Shown here: piece by piece, positions 54,940 through 63,363 of the stretch
How positions within the stretch are numbered: position 1 is the first letter of the stretch
Layout of the letters: every line of letters begins with the position of its first letter
Source of the DNA: Hyphomicrobiales bacterium
Lineage (GTDB): Bacteria; Pseudomonadota; Alphaproteobacteria; Rhizobiales; Rhizobiaceae
Direction: 5' to 3'
Assembly (NCBI GenBank): GCA_900470805.1
Contig: UCCA01000020.1
Location: 88,440-152,439, forward strand
Length of the DNA stretch: 64,000 nt
Position numbers and translations under genes: made by a program
Notes under the pieces: generated by a model
Databases searched by the model: none
The model's input: the letters and a program-made list of their open reading frames with translations, nothing else
Told to the model about the DNA's origin: nothing

Positions 54940-54963
54940 ATGCGGGGAGGTGTGTCGCATTCA

Positions 54964-55164
54964 TTACATGCCCTTGTGGTCGTCAACATTGTCGGCCGAC
55001 GGCCAGCCGAAATCCTTGCGCATATCGATCGGCATGGACTCGATTTCCCGGGCTGCCTGCCACTGATGCCATGCACGGGTGATCTTGCGGGCATAGGCGG
55101 CGATATGTGGATAGAGTTCAGCGGAGTGGGATACCTTGGTATCTCTATAGCTGATGGTGGTCAT
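54964..55164 (-). CDS. DUF1127-type small protein
   Basis: 66-residue basic protein. The C-terminal half (AWHQWQAAREIESMPIDMRK, DFGWPSAD) matches the DUF1127/YjiS pattern, a short basic helix followed by a conserved D-x-G-W. Some Agrobacterium DUF1127 proteins influence RNA turnover and phosphate-related phenotypes. It is one of two such small minus-strand genes here. Confidence 0.7.
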   Translation of the reverse strand: MTTISYRDTKVSHSAELYPHIAAYARKITRAWHQWQAAREIESMPIDMRKDFGWPSADNVDDHKGM

Positions 55165-55238
55165 GTCGATTTCCTTTCGTCTTGACCGATGGCTTGCGCC
55201 GTGAATTCCTTGTCACTGATATGAACCTCGTCAGGGTA

Positions 55239-55493
55239 TCAATCAAACGAATAGAGTTTATGACAATCATCAATTTGTTTGAACGATTGCCGAAGCTGCC
55301 GAACAGGGCAGCCAATCGCTGATACGATGATCACGGTGATGCCGGTGCGGGGCCTGCTGTCGGAGGTGTCGAGGTCGTGCGCGAGGTGCTCGGGATGTCG
55401 CGCGATCTGCTCCAAGGCGAGGCGTCGCGTTGCCCGGACACGGTGCGCGGCGATGGCTGACCGCAGCCTCTGCATGATTGCTTGAAAGGTCAT
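55239..55493 (-). CDS. Small DUF1127-like protein
   Basis: 84 residues from ATG 55493 (90 if ATG 55511 is used). The N-terminal part (FQAIMQRLRSAIAAHRVRAT, RRLALEQIARHPEHLAHDLD) has the length and basic-helix pattern of DUF1127, followed by an unrelated tail of about 35 residues. It is divergent from a LysR regulator 115 nt away, which may control it. Confidence 0.55.
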   Translation of the reverse strand: MTFQAIMQRLRSAIAAHRVRATRRLALEQIARHPEHLAHDLDTSDSRPRTGITVIIVSAIGCPVRQLRQSFKQIDDCHKLYSFD

Positions 55494-55608
55494 CGGCTCG
55501 TCTCCTTTCATCGAGTTGATCCGATGACTGTAAGAATGCGCCCAGATTGACTTTCAAACAAACAAAATGATATGGTCTTATCTATCAGGAAAATTGAAAG
55601 ATGAGACG

Positions 55609-56508
55609 ATGACATTTTCTCCTCGCCGTCCCATTCCCTTGCTCGATAACGATGTGCTGCGAACCTTCGTGGCGATCGCCGAAACGGGCAATTTCTCGAC
55701 GGCCGCCGAAGCGGTGTTCCGCACACCGTCGGCCGTTTCCATGCAGATCAAGAAACTCGAAGAGCAGCTTGGCGCCACGCTCTTCCTGCGCGATGCGCGA
55801 TCCGTGTCGCTGACGCAGCATGGCGAGACGCTGCTTTCCTACGCCCGTAACATGCTGGCGCTCTCCAACGAGGCGGTGTCGCGGTTCATCATGCCGGAAC
55901 TCAGCGGCGTCGTGCGGCTGGGCGCGCCCGAGGATATAGGCGAGCGTCTTCTGCCTGGTATTCTGAAGGATTTCAGCGAGAGCTTTCCGGGTATCATGGT
56001 CGATGTGACCATCGACATGAGCCTTGGTATCCGCAAGCGCATGGAGGAGCAGAGGTTGGATCTGGCGCTGATCAACTGCGCGACGCGGCCGCTGCCCACC
56101 GACGGCGAGATCGTCTATCGCGAACGGCTGGTCTGGGCCGGCGCCAAGTGCGGCACGGCGCATCGGCGCGCACCTCTGCCGATCTCGATCTGGGAGGAAG
56201 GCTGCATCTGGCGCTCGGAGGCGCTGCAGCAGCTTGAGCGCATGAAGCGGGATTTCCGCGTGGCCTTTCTCAGCGGTCACACGATGGCGCAGCGCGCCGC
56301 CGTGGTCTCCGACCTGGCCATCGCGCCGCTGCCACGCTCCTATGTCACCGAAGACATGGCGATCCTCGGATCGCAGGAAGGCCTGCCGGAGCTCGGCTCG
56401 TTCGATATTCGGCTGCTCACCGTCTCGCAGCTGACCGCGCCGATGCAGACGGTCGCCGAGAGTATCCGGTTGGCGTTCAGCGAAAAGGCGAAGGCGATGG
56501 CCGCCTGA
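55609..56508 (+). CDS. LysR-family regulator
   Basis: 299-residue LysR-type regulator: N-terminal HTH DVLRTFVAIAETGNFSTAAE, AVFRTPSAVSMQIKKLEEQL and GATLFLRDARSVSLTQHGET, then an effector domain containing GAPEDIGERLLPGILKDFSE. ATG 55609 is preceded by GATGAGAC; a longer reading from 55567 adds 14 residues. It is divergent from the small DUF1127-like genes. Confidence 0.88.
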   Translation: MTFSPRRPIPLLDNDVLRTFVAIAETGNFSTAAEAVFRTPSAVSMQIKKLEEQLGATLFLRDARSVSLTQHGETLLSYARNMLALSNEAVSRFIMPELSGVVRLGAPEDIGERLLPGILKDFSESFPGIMVDVTIDMSLGIRKRMEEQRLDLALINCATRPLPTDGEIVYRERLVWAGAKCGTAHRRAPLPISIWEEGCIWRSEALQQLERMKRDFRVAFLSGHTMAQRAAVVSDLAIAPLPRSYVTEDMAILGSQEGLPELGSFDIRLLTVSQLTAPMQTVAESIRLAFSEKAKAMAA

Positions 56509-56653
56509 TTGGCGAATGACGCTTTCGCAAGGTTTTTGCGACCGTGTGCGAAAAATCAAAATCGCGTGAAACCATTTCCACTTCAGTGCGTTATCAGCGC
56601 GCAGCAGTCATGCGACTGATGCGGAGAGCGATTTCAACAAGGGATTTCCTTTA

Positions 56654-56809
56654 ATGACGACCACGGTAAAAATCGGCGCTGCCATCATGCTTCTTTTCAC
56701 ACTGGCCTCTTGCGCCAACACGATCCGTGGCGTCGGCCGCGATGCCGCCAACACGGTTGATGCGACGCAGAATGCTGGCCGTAACGTCAACCACGCCGCT
56801 CAGCGCTAA
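56654..56809 (+). CDS. Entericidin-like small lipoprotein
   Basis: 51-residue lipoprotein beginning MTTTVKIGAAIMLLFTLASC, with a lipobox LASC (Cys at residue 20), followed by ANTIRGVGRDAANTVDATQN. The short hydrophilic mature part with N-T-I-x-G-x-G-x-D is the EcnA/EcnB pattern. The flanking intergenic regions fit a monocistronic gene. Entericidins are outer-membrane lipoproteins with a suggested toxin-antitoxin role; here only one copy is present. Confidence 0.82.
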   Translation: MTTTVKIGAAIMLLFTLASCANTIRGVGRDAANTVDATQNAGRNVNHAAQR

Positions 56810-56865
56810 CCTTTTAGGCCGGTCAGATCTGCGGTGCTCAGATCTGGGCCGGCGGGTAGGCCTTC

Positions 56866-57138
56866 TCAAGGCCGCCTGAAGCCGTCAGGCCTTTGCGGAA
56901 CGCGATATAGGCTGGCCGGCGCTACGTCTCCGATCCATTTTCCAAGATTTTCCAGCTTCAGCGAATTCAGGAATGGTGCGCGCGACGCATTGTCGAGATG
57001 ACGATGTAGACCGCCGATCAGCATGTCGTCCTGCTTCGGGTTCTCAAGAAGCAGCTTGATGTAGGACTGTTCCTGATCGCCAAGCACAGAAAGCTTGGCG
57101 GCGATCGTTTCGGGATCGGGAAACGGGGCTGATGTCAT
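56866..57138 (-). CDS. Hypothetical protein (90 aa)
   Basis: 90-residue soluble protein beginning MTSAPFPDPETIAAKLSVLG; I do not recognise the family. A central segment KQDDMLIGGLHRHLDNASRA is helical and the C-terminus basic. Composition is that of a real gene, and it is convergent with entericidin. A candidate small RNA lies beyond its start. Confidence 0.55.
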   Translation of the reverse strand: MTSAPFPDPETIAAKLSVLGDQEQSYIKLLLENPKQDDMLIGGLHRHLDNASRAPFLNSLKLENLGKWIGDVAPASLYRVPQRPDGFRRP

Positions 57139-57554
57139 CAGTATGCTCCATGTCTCATATCGGCGGTGGCCGCGAGTCGTTCGTTGCGCGCCTTATAAGC
57201 GATGGAGCGCATTGCGAAAACCGGCCTCGCTGTCGCTGTTGTCGCAGTTGCTGCCGACAGAAACAAAATTCTCGAAAATGCCGAAATTCACCTTTGCTTA
57301 ATGCCTCACTAACCATCCGGTAAGGATGTGACGCTAAGAATGGCTGCGTGGCGGGGGACAACCGCTGCTTCTCCGGATCAGGTACTGCGTCCCGGAGAAA
57401 GTGAGCTTGCTCGCGTATGGGGCAAGCGCCAGCGTTTTTCGGCAAGCCGCGCGACCTTGAGGGTTGGCGCGGCTTTCGCATTTTTGGCCGCCGCGATTGA
57501 CCGGGTGCAAAGCGCCGTTGTACGCCGTTTCGAGTTTTCCGGAGCGCCGCGCCA
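57139..57554 (+). other. Intergenic region before cobQ
   Basis: 416 nt. I see no supported protein gene. The right half (57369-57485) holds three consecutive hairpins, the last two followed by T-runs, described separately as a candidate small RNA. cobQ has GGAG about 12 nt before its ATG. Confidence 0.4.
57345..57485 (+). ncRNA. Candidate small RNA upstream of cobQ
   Basis: Three stem-loops in a row: TTCTCCGG/CCGGAGAA (57369-57399), GCTTGC/GCAAGC (57405-57427, followed shortly by TTTTT at 57435) and AAGCCGCGC/GCGCGGCTT (57444-57475, followed by TCGCATTTTT). This is the architecture of a trans-acting small RNA or a cobQ leader with attenuation. The 5' end is a guess; no convincing promoter was identified, and no known family was recognised. 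Confidence 0.45.
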
Positions 57555-59009
57555 ATGACCAACGCCATCATGCTGCAAGGAACCGGCTCCGATGTCGGCA
57601 AGACGGTGCTGGTGGCCGGGCTTTGCCGGCTGGCCGCCAATCGCGGTATTTCCGTACGCCCGTTCAAGCCGCAAAACATGTCGAACAACGCCGCCGTTGC
57701 CGATGATGGCGGCGAGATCGGCCGGGCGCAGTGGCTGCAGTCGCTGGCGGCGCGCGTGCCGTCTTCGGTGCACATGAACCCCGTCCTGCTGAAGCCGCAA
57801 TCGGATGTCGGCAGCCAGATCATCGTGCAGGGCAAGGTCTGGGGCCAGGCCAAGGGCCGCGATTACCAGCGACTGAAGCCGCAATTGCTCGACTATGTCA
57901 TCGAGAGCTTTTTGCAGGTGTCGAAAGGCGCCGATCTCGTCATCGTCGAAGGGGCGGGGTCGCCGGCGGAGATCAACCTGCGGCCCGGCGATATCGCCAA
58001 CATGGGGTTTGCGACGCGCGCCGGTGTACCGGTTGTGCTCGTCGGCGATATCGATCGCGGCGGCGTCATCGCCTCGCTGGTCGGCACCCATGCGATCCTC
58101 GACGCCGACGACCGGGCGATGATCTCGGGCTACCTGATCAACAAGTTTCGCGGTGACGTCTCGCTGTTTGACGACGGCATCGCGGCTGTGGAACGCTTTA
58201 CGGGCTGGCCCTGCTTCGGCGTGGTGCCGTGGCTGAAGGCGGCCTCGCGTCTGCCGGCGGAGGATTCGGTGGCGCTTGAGAGGCTGGCCCGCGGGCAGGC
58301 CGGGGCGCTGAAGATCGCGGTTCCCGTTCTGCCGCGCATCGCCAATTTCGACGACCTCGATCCTTTGCTGGCCGAACCGGATGTCGAGCTAGTGTTTGTT
58401 CGATCCGGCGAGCGACTCCCCGGCGATGCGCAACTGGTGATCCTGCCCGGATCGAAATCGACGATCTCCGACCTGGCGGATCTGCGTCTACAGGGCTGGG
58501 ACAGCGATCTGGCCGCGCATGTCAGGCGCGGCGGGCGGGTGATCGGCATATGCGGCGGCTATCAGATGCTCGGCCGCTCGGTGCGTGATCCGCTGGGGAT
58601 CGAGGGACATGTCCGGGAGATCGAGGGGCTTGGGCTGCTCGACGTCGAGACGGTGATGGAAGCGGAGAAGACGGTACGCAACAGCAGCGCCGTTTCGGCC
58701 GAGCATGGCGATGCGCTGTCCGGCTACCAGATCCATCTGGGCGTCACCGAAGGGGCGGATTGCGGTCGTCCGTTCGCGATTGTCGATGGCATGCCGGACG
58801 GCGCGACCTCGGGTGACGGACGAGTTACGGGCACCTATCTGCACGGGCTGTTTTCCAGCGACGTCTACCGGTCACATCTGCTGCGGAGTTTTGGACTGAC
58901 GGGGGAGAGCCGCAATTATCGCGTCGGCGTGGAACAGGCGCTCGACGAGGTTGCGGCCGATCTCGAGAGACATCTCGATAGACGCTGGCTCGATGAACTG
59001 TTCAACTAG
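57555..59009 (+). CDS. cobQ: Cobyric acid synthase
   Basis: 484-residue glutamine-dependent enzyme that amidates cobyrinic acid a,c-diamide in cobalamin synthesis. N-terminal P-loop-like MLQGTGSDVGKTVLVAGLCR, RPFKPQNMSNNAAV, and GDIDRGGVIASLVGT are typical; the C-terminal type 1 glutamine amidotransferase has ICGGYQMLG (Cys nucleophile) and the GTYLHGLFSSD histidine motif. Convergent with the CLC gene, overlapping it by 4 nt. Confidence 0.95.
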   Translation: MTNAIMLQGTGSDVGKTVLVAGLCRLAANRGISVRPFKPQNMSNNAAVADDGGEIGRAQWLQSLAARVPSSVHMNPVLLKPQSDVGSQIIVQGKVWGQAKGRDYQRLKPQLLDYVIESFLQVSKGADLVIVEGAGSPAEINLRPGDIANMGFATRAGVPVVLVGDIDRGGVIASLVGTHAILDADDRAMISGYLINKFRGDVSLFDDGIAAVERFTGWPCFGVVPWLKAASRLPAEDSVALERLARGQAGALKIAVPVLPRIANFDDLDPLLAEPDVELVFVRSGERLPGDAQLVILPGSKSTISDLADLRLQGWDSDLAAHVRRGGRVIGICGGYQMLGRSVRDPLGIEGHVREIEGLGLLDVETVMEAEKTVRNSSAVSAEHGDALSGYQIHLGVTEGADCGRPFAIVDGMPDGATSGDGRVTGTYLHGLFSSDVYRSHLLRSFGLTGESRNYRVGVEQALDEVAADLERHLDRRWLDELFN

Positions 59010-60805
59010 ATCTCGCCCGAGACCTCGCGGCGGCGGCGATCGAGTTCTTCGCTGTAGCGGCGCAGCGTATGGGCTTCGCTGAGCTGACCGACGACCGTGC
59101 GCTCGACCAGATTGTTGACGACGGCGAGCGCTTCGCTTTCGGTCTTGTCGAAGATCGCGGCCGCCTGCTTGGCGTTCATCTGCGGCGTCAGGAAGTCGTT
59201 GCGATAAAGCACGAAGGCGTCGAGCCCCTTGCTCTCGTCGCCGGTGTCGGTGAGGTTGGCGTAGATATCGGGCACGAGCACGAGGCCGGCATATTTGCCG
59301 CTGTCCTCGACAAGGATGACCCGCTGGGTCGAGCCGATCGGAAATTTCGCCTTGAACTGCTCGATGGTGATGCCGGTCCTTGCCGTCTTCACGTCCGCAC
59401 GCATCAGCTTATCGACGGTCAGATTGCGGATCCAGCCGACATCGTGGGCGCTGCGGATGCTTTCGCCGCGCAGGTGGAAACGCCATGTGGCGAAGGAGTA
59501 GCCGAAGGTGCTGCGGACCACCAGCGATGAGGTGATGACCGCCGCGAGCACCAATACGGTGATTGGGAAGTCGCCGGTGATCTCGAGTGCGAGGAATGTC
59601 ATGGTCAGCGGCCCGCCGATGACGGCGACGGCGAGCGAGCTCATGCCGACCACCGCGTAGATGATCGGTGTCAGCGTCGCATGGGCGAAATAGGGGGCGG
59701 AGTAGGCAAACAGTTTTCCGAGCAGCGCGCCCATGAACAGCGATGCGAAGAACAGGCCGCCTCGGAAGCCCGAGCCGATCGAGATGGCGGATGCGAAGGA
59801 CTTCAAGAGGAACAGGCCGACCAAGACCGGGATCGCCACCTCGCGGTCGAGATTGAGGTGCAGCGCGCCGTGTCCGGCCGACAGCACCTGCGGGGTGATC
59901 AGCGCCAGCAGACCGACGACGATGCCGCCGAGCGCCGGACGCAACGGCAGGGCGATGGAGCTGCGGCGGGCAAGTTCCTCGATGAAGGCGACGCCCTGCA
60001 TGATCAGGATGCCGATGCCAGCGCAGAAAGCGCCGAGCAGGATGGCCGGGATGTAGTCCGCCGGCATCACCTTTCCGAAATTGCCGACGTCGATGATGAA
60101 GTCGCCCTCGGCCAGAAACCGAGCGACCAGATTGGACACCAGCGCCGAGACCACAACCGGCGTCAGAGATACGATCGTATAGGTGCCGATGATGAGCTCG
60201 AAGGCGTAGAAGGCGCCGGTCAGTGGCGCGTTGAAGGCTGCGGCAATGGCGCCGGCGGCGCCGCAGCCTACCAGAACGCGCAAATCCGACCGGCGGAGTT
60301 TGAGCTTGAACCCGAGCTTGGAGGCTATGCCCGACGCCAGCTGCGTATAACCGGCCTCAAGCCCGACGGAGGCGCCGAAGCCGTTGGATATCAGGTTCTG
60401 GATGGCGACGATGACGCTGTCGGTCAGCGACAATCGCCCGCCATGCAGCGCATTCGCCTCGATCGGGTCGACCATCGGTTTCTTGCGGGTCTTGGCGAGC
60501 ACGAACATCAGCAGGCCGAGCAGGATGCCGCCGCAGACGGGTGCCGCTATCAGCAGAAACTTGTCGTCGATTTGCGACGAGCTCAGCCGCTCGACGTCGC
60601 TGATGCCGAAAATCAGGCTGTGCATTTCCCGTGAGATCAGACTCATGCCGGTAACGGCGAGGCCCGAAGTGAGCCCAACGATGGCTCCAGCCAGCACCAT
60701 GCCCAGCTCGGTTCGACGCAGAAGCGCGCGCATTCGCCCGGCATCAAGCAAAGTGTGGAGCGGACCAAGCCGTCTGAGATAAATTTTGAGGCGCATGGTT
60801 GGCAA
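59006..60805 (-). CDS. CLC-family anion channel/transporter with CBS-like C-terminus
   Basis: 599-residue membrane protein. The CLC fold is recognisable from FGASVGLEAGYTQLASGIAS (gating-Glu motif, GLEAG instead of GREGP), VGCGAAGAIAAAFNAPLTGA (conserved FNAPLTG), and GSGFRGGLFFASLFMGALLG (GGxF motif). The usual GSGIP anion-binding motif is replaced by a segment reading MVDPIEANALHGG. The cytoplasmic C-terminus of about 150 residues resembles a CBS pair. Ion specificity is therefore uncertain. Confidence 0.85.
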   Translation of the reverse strand: MPTMRLKIYLRRLGPLHTLLDAGRMRALLRRTELGMVLAGAIVGLTSGLAVTGMSLISREMHSLIFGISDVERLSSSQIDDKFLLIAAPVCGGILLGLLMFVLAKTRKKPMVDPIEANALHGGRLSLTDSVIVAIQNLISNGFGASVGLEAGYTQLASGIASKLGFKLKLRRSDLRVLVGCGAAGAIAAAFNAPLTGAFYAFELIIGTYTIVSLTPVVVSALVSNLVARFLAEGDFIIDVGNFGKVMPADYIPAILLGAFCAGIGILIMQGVAFIEELARRSSIALPLRPALGGIVVGLLALITPQVLSAGHGALHLNLDREVAIPVLVGLFLLKSFASAISIGSGFRGGLFFASLFMGALLGKLFAYSAPYFAHATLTPIIYAVVGMSSLAVAVIGGPLTMTFLALEITGDFPITVLVLAAVITSSLVVRSTFGYSFATWRFHLRGESIRSAHDVGWIRNLTVDKLMRADVKTARTGITIEQFKAKFPIGSTQRVILVEDSGKYAGLVLVPDIYANLTDTGDESKGLDAFVLYRNDFLTPQMNAKQAAAIFDKTESEALAVVNNLVERTVVGQLSEAHTLRRYSEELDRRRREVSGEI

Positions 60806-60933
60806 ACTAGGCGGGCGTCGGCCTGTTCAAGGGCGGACAATCAGGGGAGAACGCGGTGTTAAGTCGCTTGCGCTGCAATTGCGGCAAAAGCCCGGCGGAT
60901 GCAACAGGTTTTTTCGAGATAAGTATATGATAA

Positions 60934-60985
60934 AAGACGACAAATTTGGTAGAGATGGTCGTCTTGGCGGTTGACGATCGTCAAC
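60934..60985. promoter_or_regulatory. Two inverted repeats between CLC gene and cob leader
   Basis: AAGACGAC (60934-60941) and GTCGTCTT (60958-60965) are perfect inverse complements 16 nt apart, and GTTGACGATCGTCAAC (60970-60985) is a perfect 16-bp palindrome. They lie about 130-180 nt upstream of the CLC start and before the promoter of the cob leader. Either could be an operator. Confidence 0.45.
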
Positions 60986-61014
60986 GCGCGGCTTGCGACT
61001 ATCCCTCAAGTCGA

Positions 61015-61043
61015 TTGACTTAATCTTGCCGCTTGCCTAACGA
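61015..61043 (+). promoter_or_regulatory. Promoter of the cob riboswitch RNA
   Basis: TTGACT (61015-61020), a 17-nt spacer and TAACGA (61038-61043) would start transcription near 61050, directly before the riboswitch. -10 match is moderate. Confidence 0.5.
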
Positions 61044-61059
61044 TCAGCGACATAACGAA

Positions 61060-61420
61060 TGGTTCCGGATCGCCGAAAGCGATGCGGATGAAAAGGGAAT
61101 GTGACGGGGTGGACCCAACCAGGGCGCCTTCATCACAGCCGACCCCGCGACTGTAGAGCGGTCAGGGTCTTCCATCCGGCGTCGGACGCGCTTTGTCGGC
61201 TGCCTGCGTGGTGCAGGCGGATGAAGCGAGGAAGGCGACGGAAAAGCCACTGGAAATGCAGGCATGATCAGCCGGGGTTGGACGCCTCCTTATCTACGAA
61301 TCGTCCGCCTCTTCATGTCCGCAGCCGGGAAGGCGAGGAAGAACCGATGGCGCGATCGGGACAGCTATTCCGGCTGTCCCGATCGCTGCCTGGACCCGCG
61401 AGCCAGGAGACCTGCCAATC
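61060..61420 (+). ncRNA. Cobalamin riboswitch (long form)
   Basis: Core motifs of the B12 riboswitch occur in order: AAAAGGGAA (61091-61099), AGCCGACCCCGCGACTGTAG (near 61137-61156), GCCACTGG, GCCGGGAAGGCG (61324-61335) and the 3' AGCCAGGAGACCTGCC (61401-61416). It represses the downstream cob genes when B12 is bound. It spans about 360 nt against roughly 200 usually, because of two extended peripheral regions (about 61160-61245 and 61255-61320). Confidence 0.88.
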
Positions 61421-61569
61421 GTGCCGGGCGAAAAGCCCAACCCAGGGCGTTGTGCCCGATGCCAGCACGGAGGTTGTCATGGCAGACAGTGAGATTTTTT
61501 CGCCGGCTCGGCTGGCGTTGGGGAGCGCAGACAGTCGCGACCTCGTCATGCGGGTGGCCACAAACTCCT

Positions 61570-61723
61570 CCCTCATTCATGTGCCCAAGCTTCGCTCGGG
61601 CGATGTCACAGGAATGCAGCCCGCCCAAGTCCTTGGGTGGGGAAGACTCGTCAAACGTGAAGAGGTTATTCACCGCGCAGACGCGCGATGGCTGGATTCC
61701 TGTGACAAGCACAGGAATGAGGG
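61570..61723. repeat. RIME-like palindromic intergenic element
   Basis: Nested inverted repeats: outer CCCTCATTC (61570-61578) / GAATGAGGG (61715-61723) perfect; inner TGTCACAGGAATGCAGC (61604-61620) pairs with 61691-61707 at 16 of 17. Two local hairpins lie within: CCCAAG-TC-CTTGGG (61624-61637) and ATTCCTGTG/CACAGGAAT (61696-61718). The sequence resembles dispersed Rhizobium intergenic mosaic elements. It sits in the leader between riboswitch and cobP. Confidence 0.7.
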
Positions 61724-61786
61724 CGTAGCTGATTGGGGCGCGTTGTCCTCGACGATCTCGTCATCCTTCACGGAAACCTTTCCCCG

Positions 61787-62299
61787 ATGACATCCGCCAC
61801 CTTCATCCTCGGCGGCGCCCGCTCGGGCAAATCGCGTTTCGCCGAGAACCTCGTCATCGACAGCGGTCTCCAACGCCACTACGTCGCCACGGGGCGGGCA
61901 TGGGACGAGGAGATGCGCGCGCGGATCGACCAGCACCAGGCGGACCGCGGCGAGTTCTGGACCACGCATGAGGAACCGCTCGATCTCGTCGGCAAGCTTT
62001 CAGATGTCGACGGCGAGGGACGGGCCATACTGGTCGACTGCCTGACGCTGTGGGTCACCAATCTGATGATGGAGGAACGCGACATGGCGCCGGAGTTCGC
62101 GGCGCTGGCCGCCTGGCTGCCGAAAGCCAAGGCGCGCGTCGTCATCGTTTCCAACGAAGTCGGCCTTGGCATCGTGCCTGACAATCGCATGGCGCGCGAT
62201 TTTCGTGACCATGCTGGCCGACTGCACCAATTGATCGCGGCTGAGGCCGCGGATGTGTATTTTATCGCGGCAGGCCTGCCGCTGAAAATGAAGGGTTAA
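61787..62299 (+). CDS. cobP: Adenosylcobinamide kinase/guanylyltransferase
   Basis: 170-residue bifunctional enzyme of the nucleotide-loop assembly of cobalamin. P-loop ILGGARSGKSRFAENLV, then YVATGRAWDEEMRARIDQHQ (the histidine in the R-I-x-x-H motif accepts GMP) and VDCLTLWVTNLM are typical of CobP/CobU. ATG 61787 is chosen by the conserved N-terminus. It is the first gene under the riboswitch. Confidence 0.95.
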   Translation: MTSATFILGGARSGKSRFAENLVIDSGLQRHYVATGRAWDEEMRARIDQHQADRGEFWTTHEEPLDLVGKLSDVDGEGRAILVDCLTLWVTNLMMEERDMAPEFAALAAWLPKAKARVVIVSNEVGLGIVPDNRMARDFRDHAGRLHQLIAAEAADVYFIAAGLPLKMKG

Positions 62300-62304
62300 A
62301 TTCG

Positions 62305-63354
62305 ATGAACCAGCAGAAAATTCCCGCCACCGTGATCACCGGTTTTCTCGGCGCCGGCAAGACGACGATGATCCGCAACCTACTCACAAATGCCGGGGGC
62401 AAGAAGATCGCGCTCATCATCAACGAGTTCGGCGATCTCGGCGTCGATGGCGAGGTGCTGAAGGGCTGCGGCGCGGAGAACTGCACCGAGGACGACATCA
62501 TCGAACTCACCAACGGCTGCATCTGCTGCACCGTGGCCGACGACTTCATTCCGACGATGACCAAGCTGCTCGAGCGCGAGAACCGTCCGGATCATATCGT
62601 CATCGAGACCTCCGGCCTGGCTTTGCCGCAGCCGTTGGTCGCCGCGTTCAACTGGCCCGATATCCGCACGCAGGTGACCGTCGATGGTGTCATCACCGTG
62701 GTCGATAGCGCTGCCGTCGCTGCCGGACGCTTCGCCGATGACCATGACGCCGTGGATGCTCTCCGGGTCGAGGACGATGCGCTCGATCACGAAAGCCCGA
62801 TCGAGGAGCTGTTCGAGGACCAGCTGACCTGCGCCGACCTGATCGTGCTCAACAAGACGGACCTGCTCGACGCCGCCGGCCTTGCCCGCGTACGTGAAGA
62901 GGTCGCCTCGCGGATTGCTAGAAAGCCTGCGATGATCGAGGCGAAAAACGGCGAGGTGCCGGCGAGCGTGCTGCTCGGTCTCGGCATCGGCACCGAGGAT
63001 GATGTCGGCAACCGCAAGTCGCATCACGAACTGGAGCATGAGGACGGCACGCCGCACGATCACGACGAGTTCGACAGCTTCGTCGTCGACCTCAGTGCGA
63101 TCTCCGATCCTGCCACCTTTGTCGAAAGCCTGAAGGCCATCGTCGCCGAACACGACGTGCTGCGCCTCAAGGGCTTTGTCGATGTCCCTGGCAAGCCGAT
63201 GCGCCTGCAGCTGCAGGCCGTCGGCAGCCGAATCGACCATTATTTCGACCGCGCCTGGGCGACTGGTGAGGTCCGCGCCACGCGTCTGGTGGTGATCGGC
63301 CTGCATGACATGGACGAAAGAGCGGTGCGCAAGGCGATCGCGGCGCTCGCATAA
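62305..63354 (+). CDS. cobW: Cobalamin biosynthesis GTPase CobW
   Basis: 349-residue G3E-family GTPase thought to deliver cobalt to the cobaltochelatase. GFLGAGKTTMIRNLL (Walker A), ELTNGCICCTVADDF (the CxCC metal motif), VIETSGLALPQP and VLNKTDLLD are all present; a His/Asp-rich stretch HHELEHEDGTPHDHDEFDS (about 243-261) probably binds metal. It starts 6 nt after cobP and is followed 10 nt later by cobN. Confidence 0.96.
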   Translation: MNQQKIPATVITGFLGAGKTTMIRNLLTNAGGKKIALIINEFGDLGVDGEVLKGCGAENCTEDDIIELTNGCICCTVADDFIPTMTKLLERENRPDHIVIETSGLALPQPLVAAFNWPDIRTQVTVDGVITVVDSAAVAAGRFADDHDAVDALRVEDDALDHESPIEELFEDQLTCADLIVLNKTDLLDAAGLARVREEVASRIARKPAMIEAKNGEVPASVLLGLGIGTEDDVGNRKSHHELEHEDGTPHDHDEFDSFVVDLSAISDPATFVESLKAIVAEHDVLRLKGFVDVPGKPMRLQLQAVGSRIDHYFDRAWATGEVRATRLVVIGLHDMDERAVRKAIAALA

Positions 63355-63363
63355 GGCAAACCA

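Noticed and set aside
61479..61790. 103-codon reading frame with GGAGG ribosome site before cobP
   Set aside because: Most of it is a palindromic RIME-like repeat and the product resembles no protein I know; kept as a finding, not as a gene.
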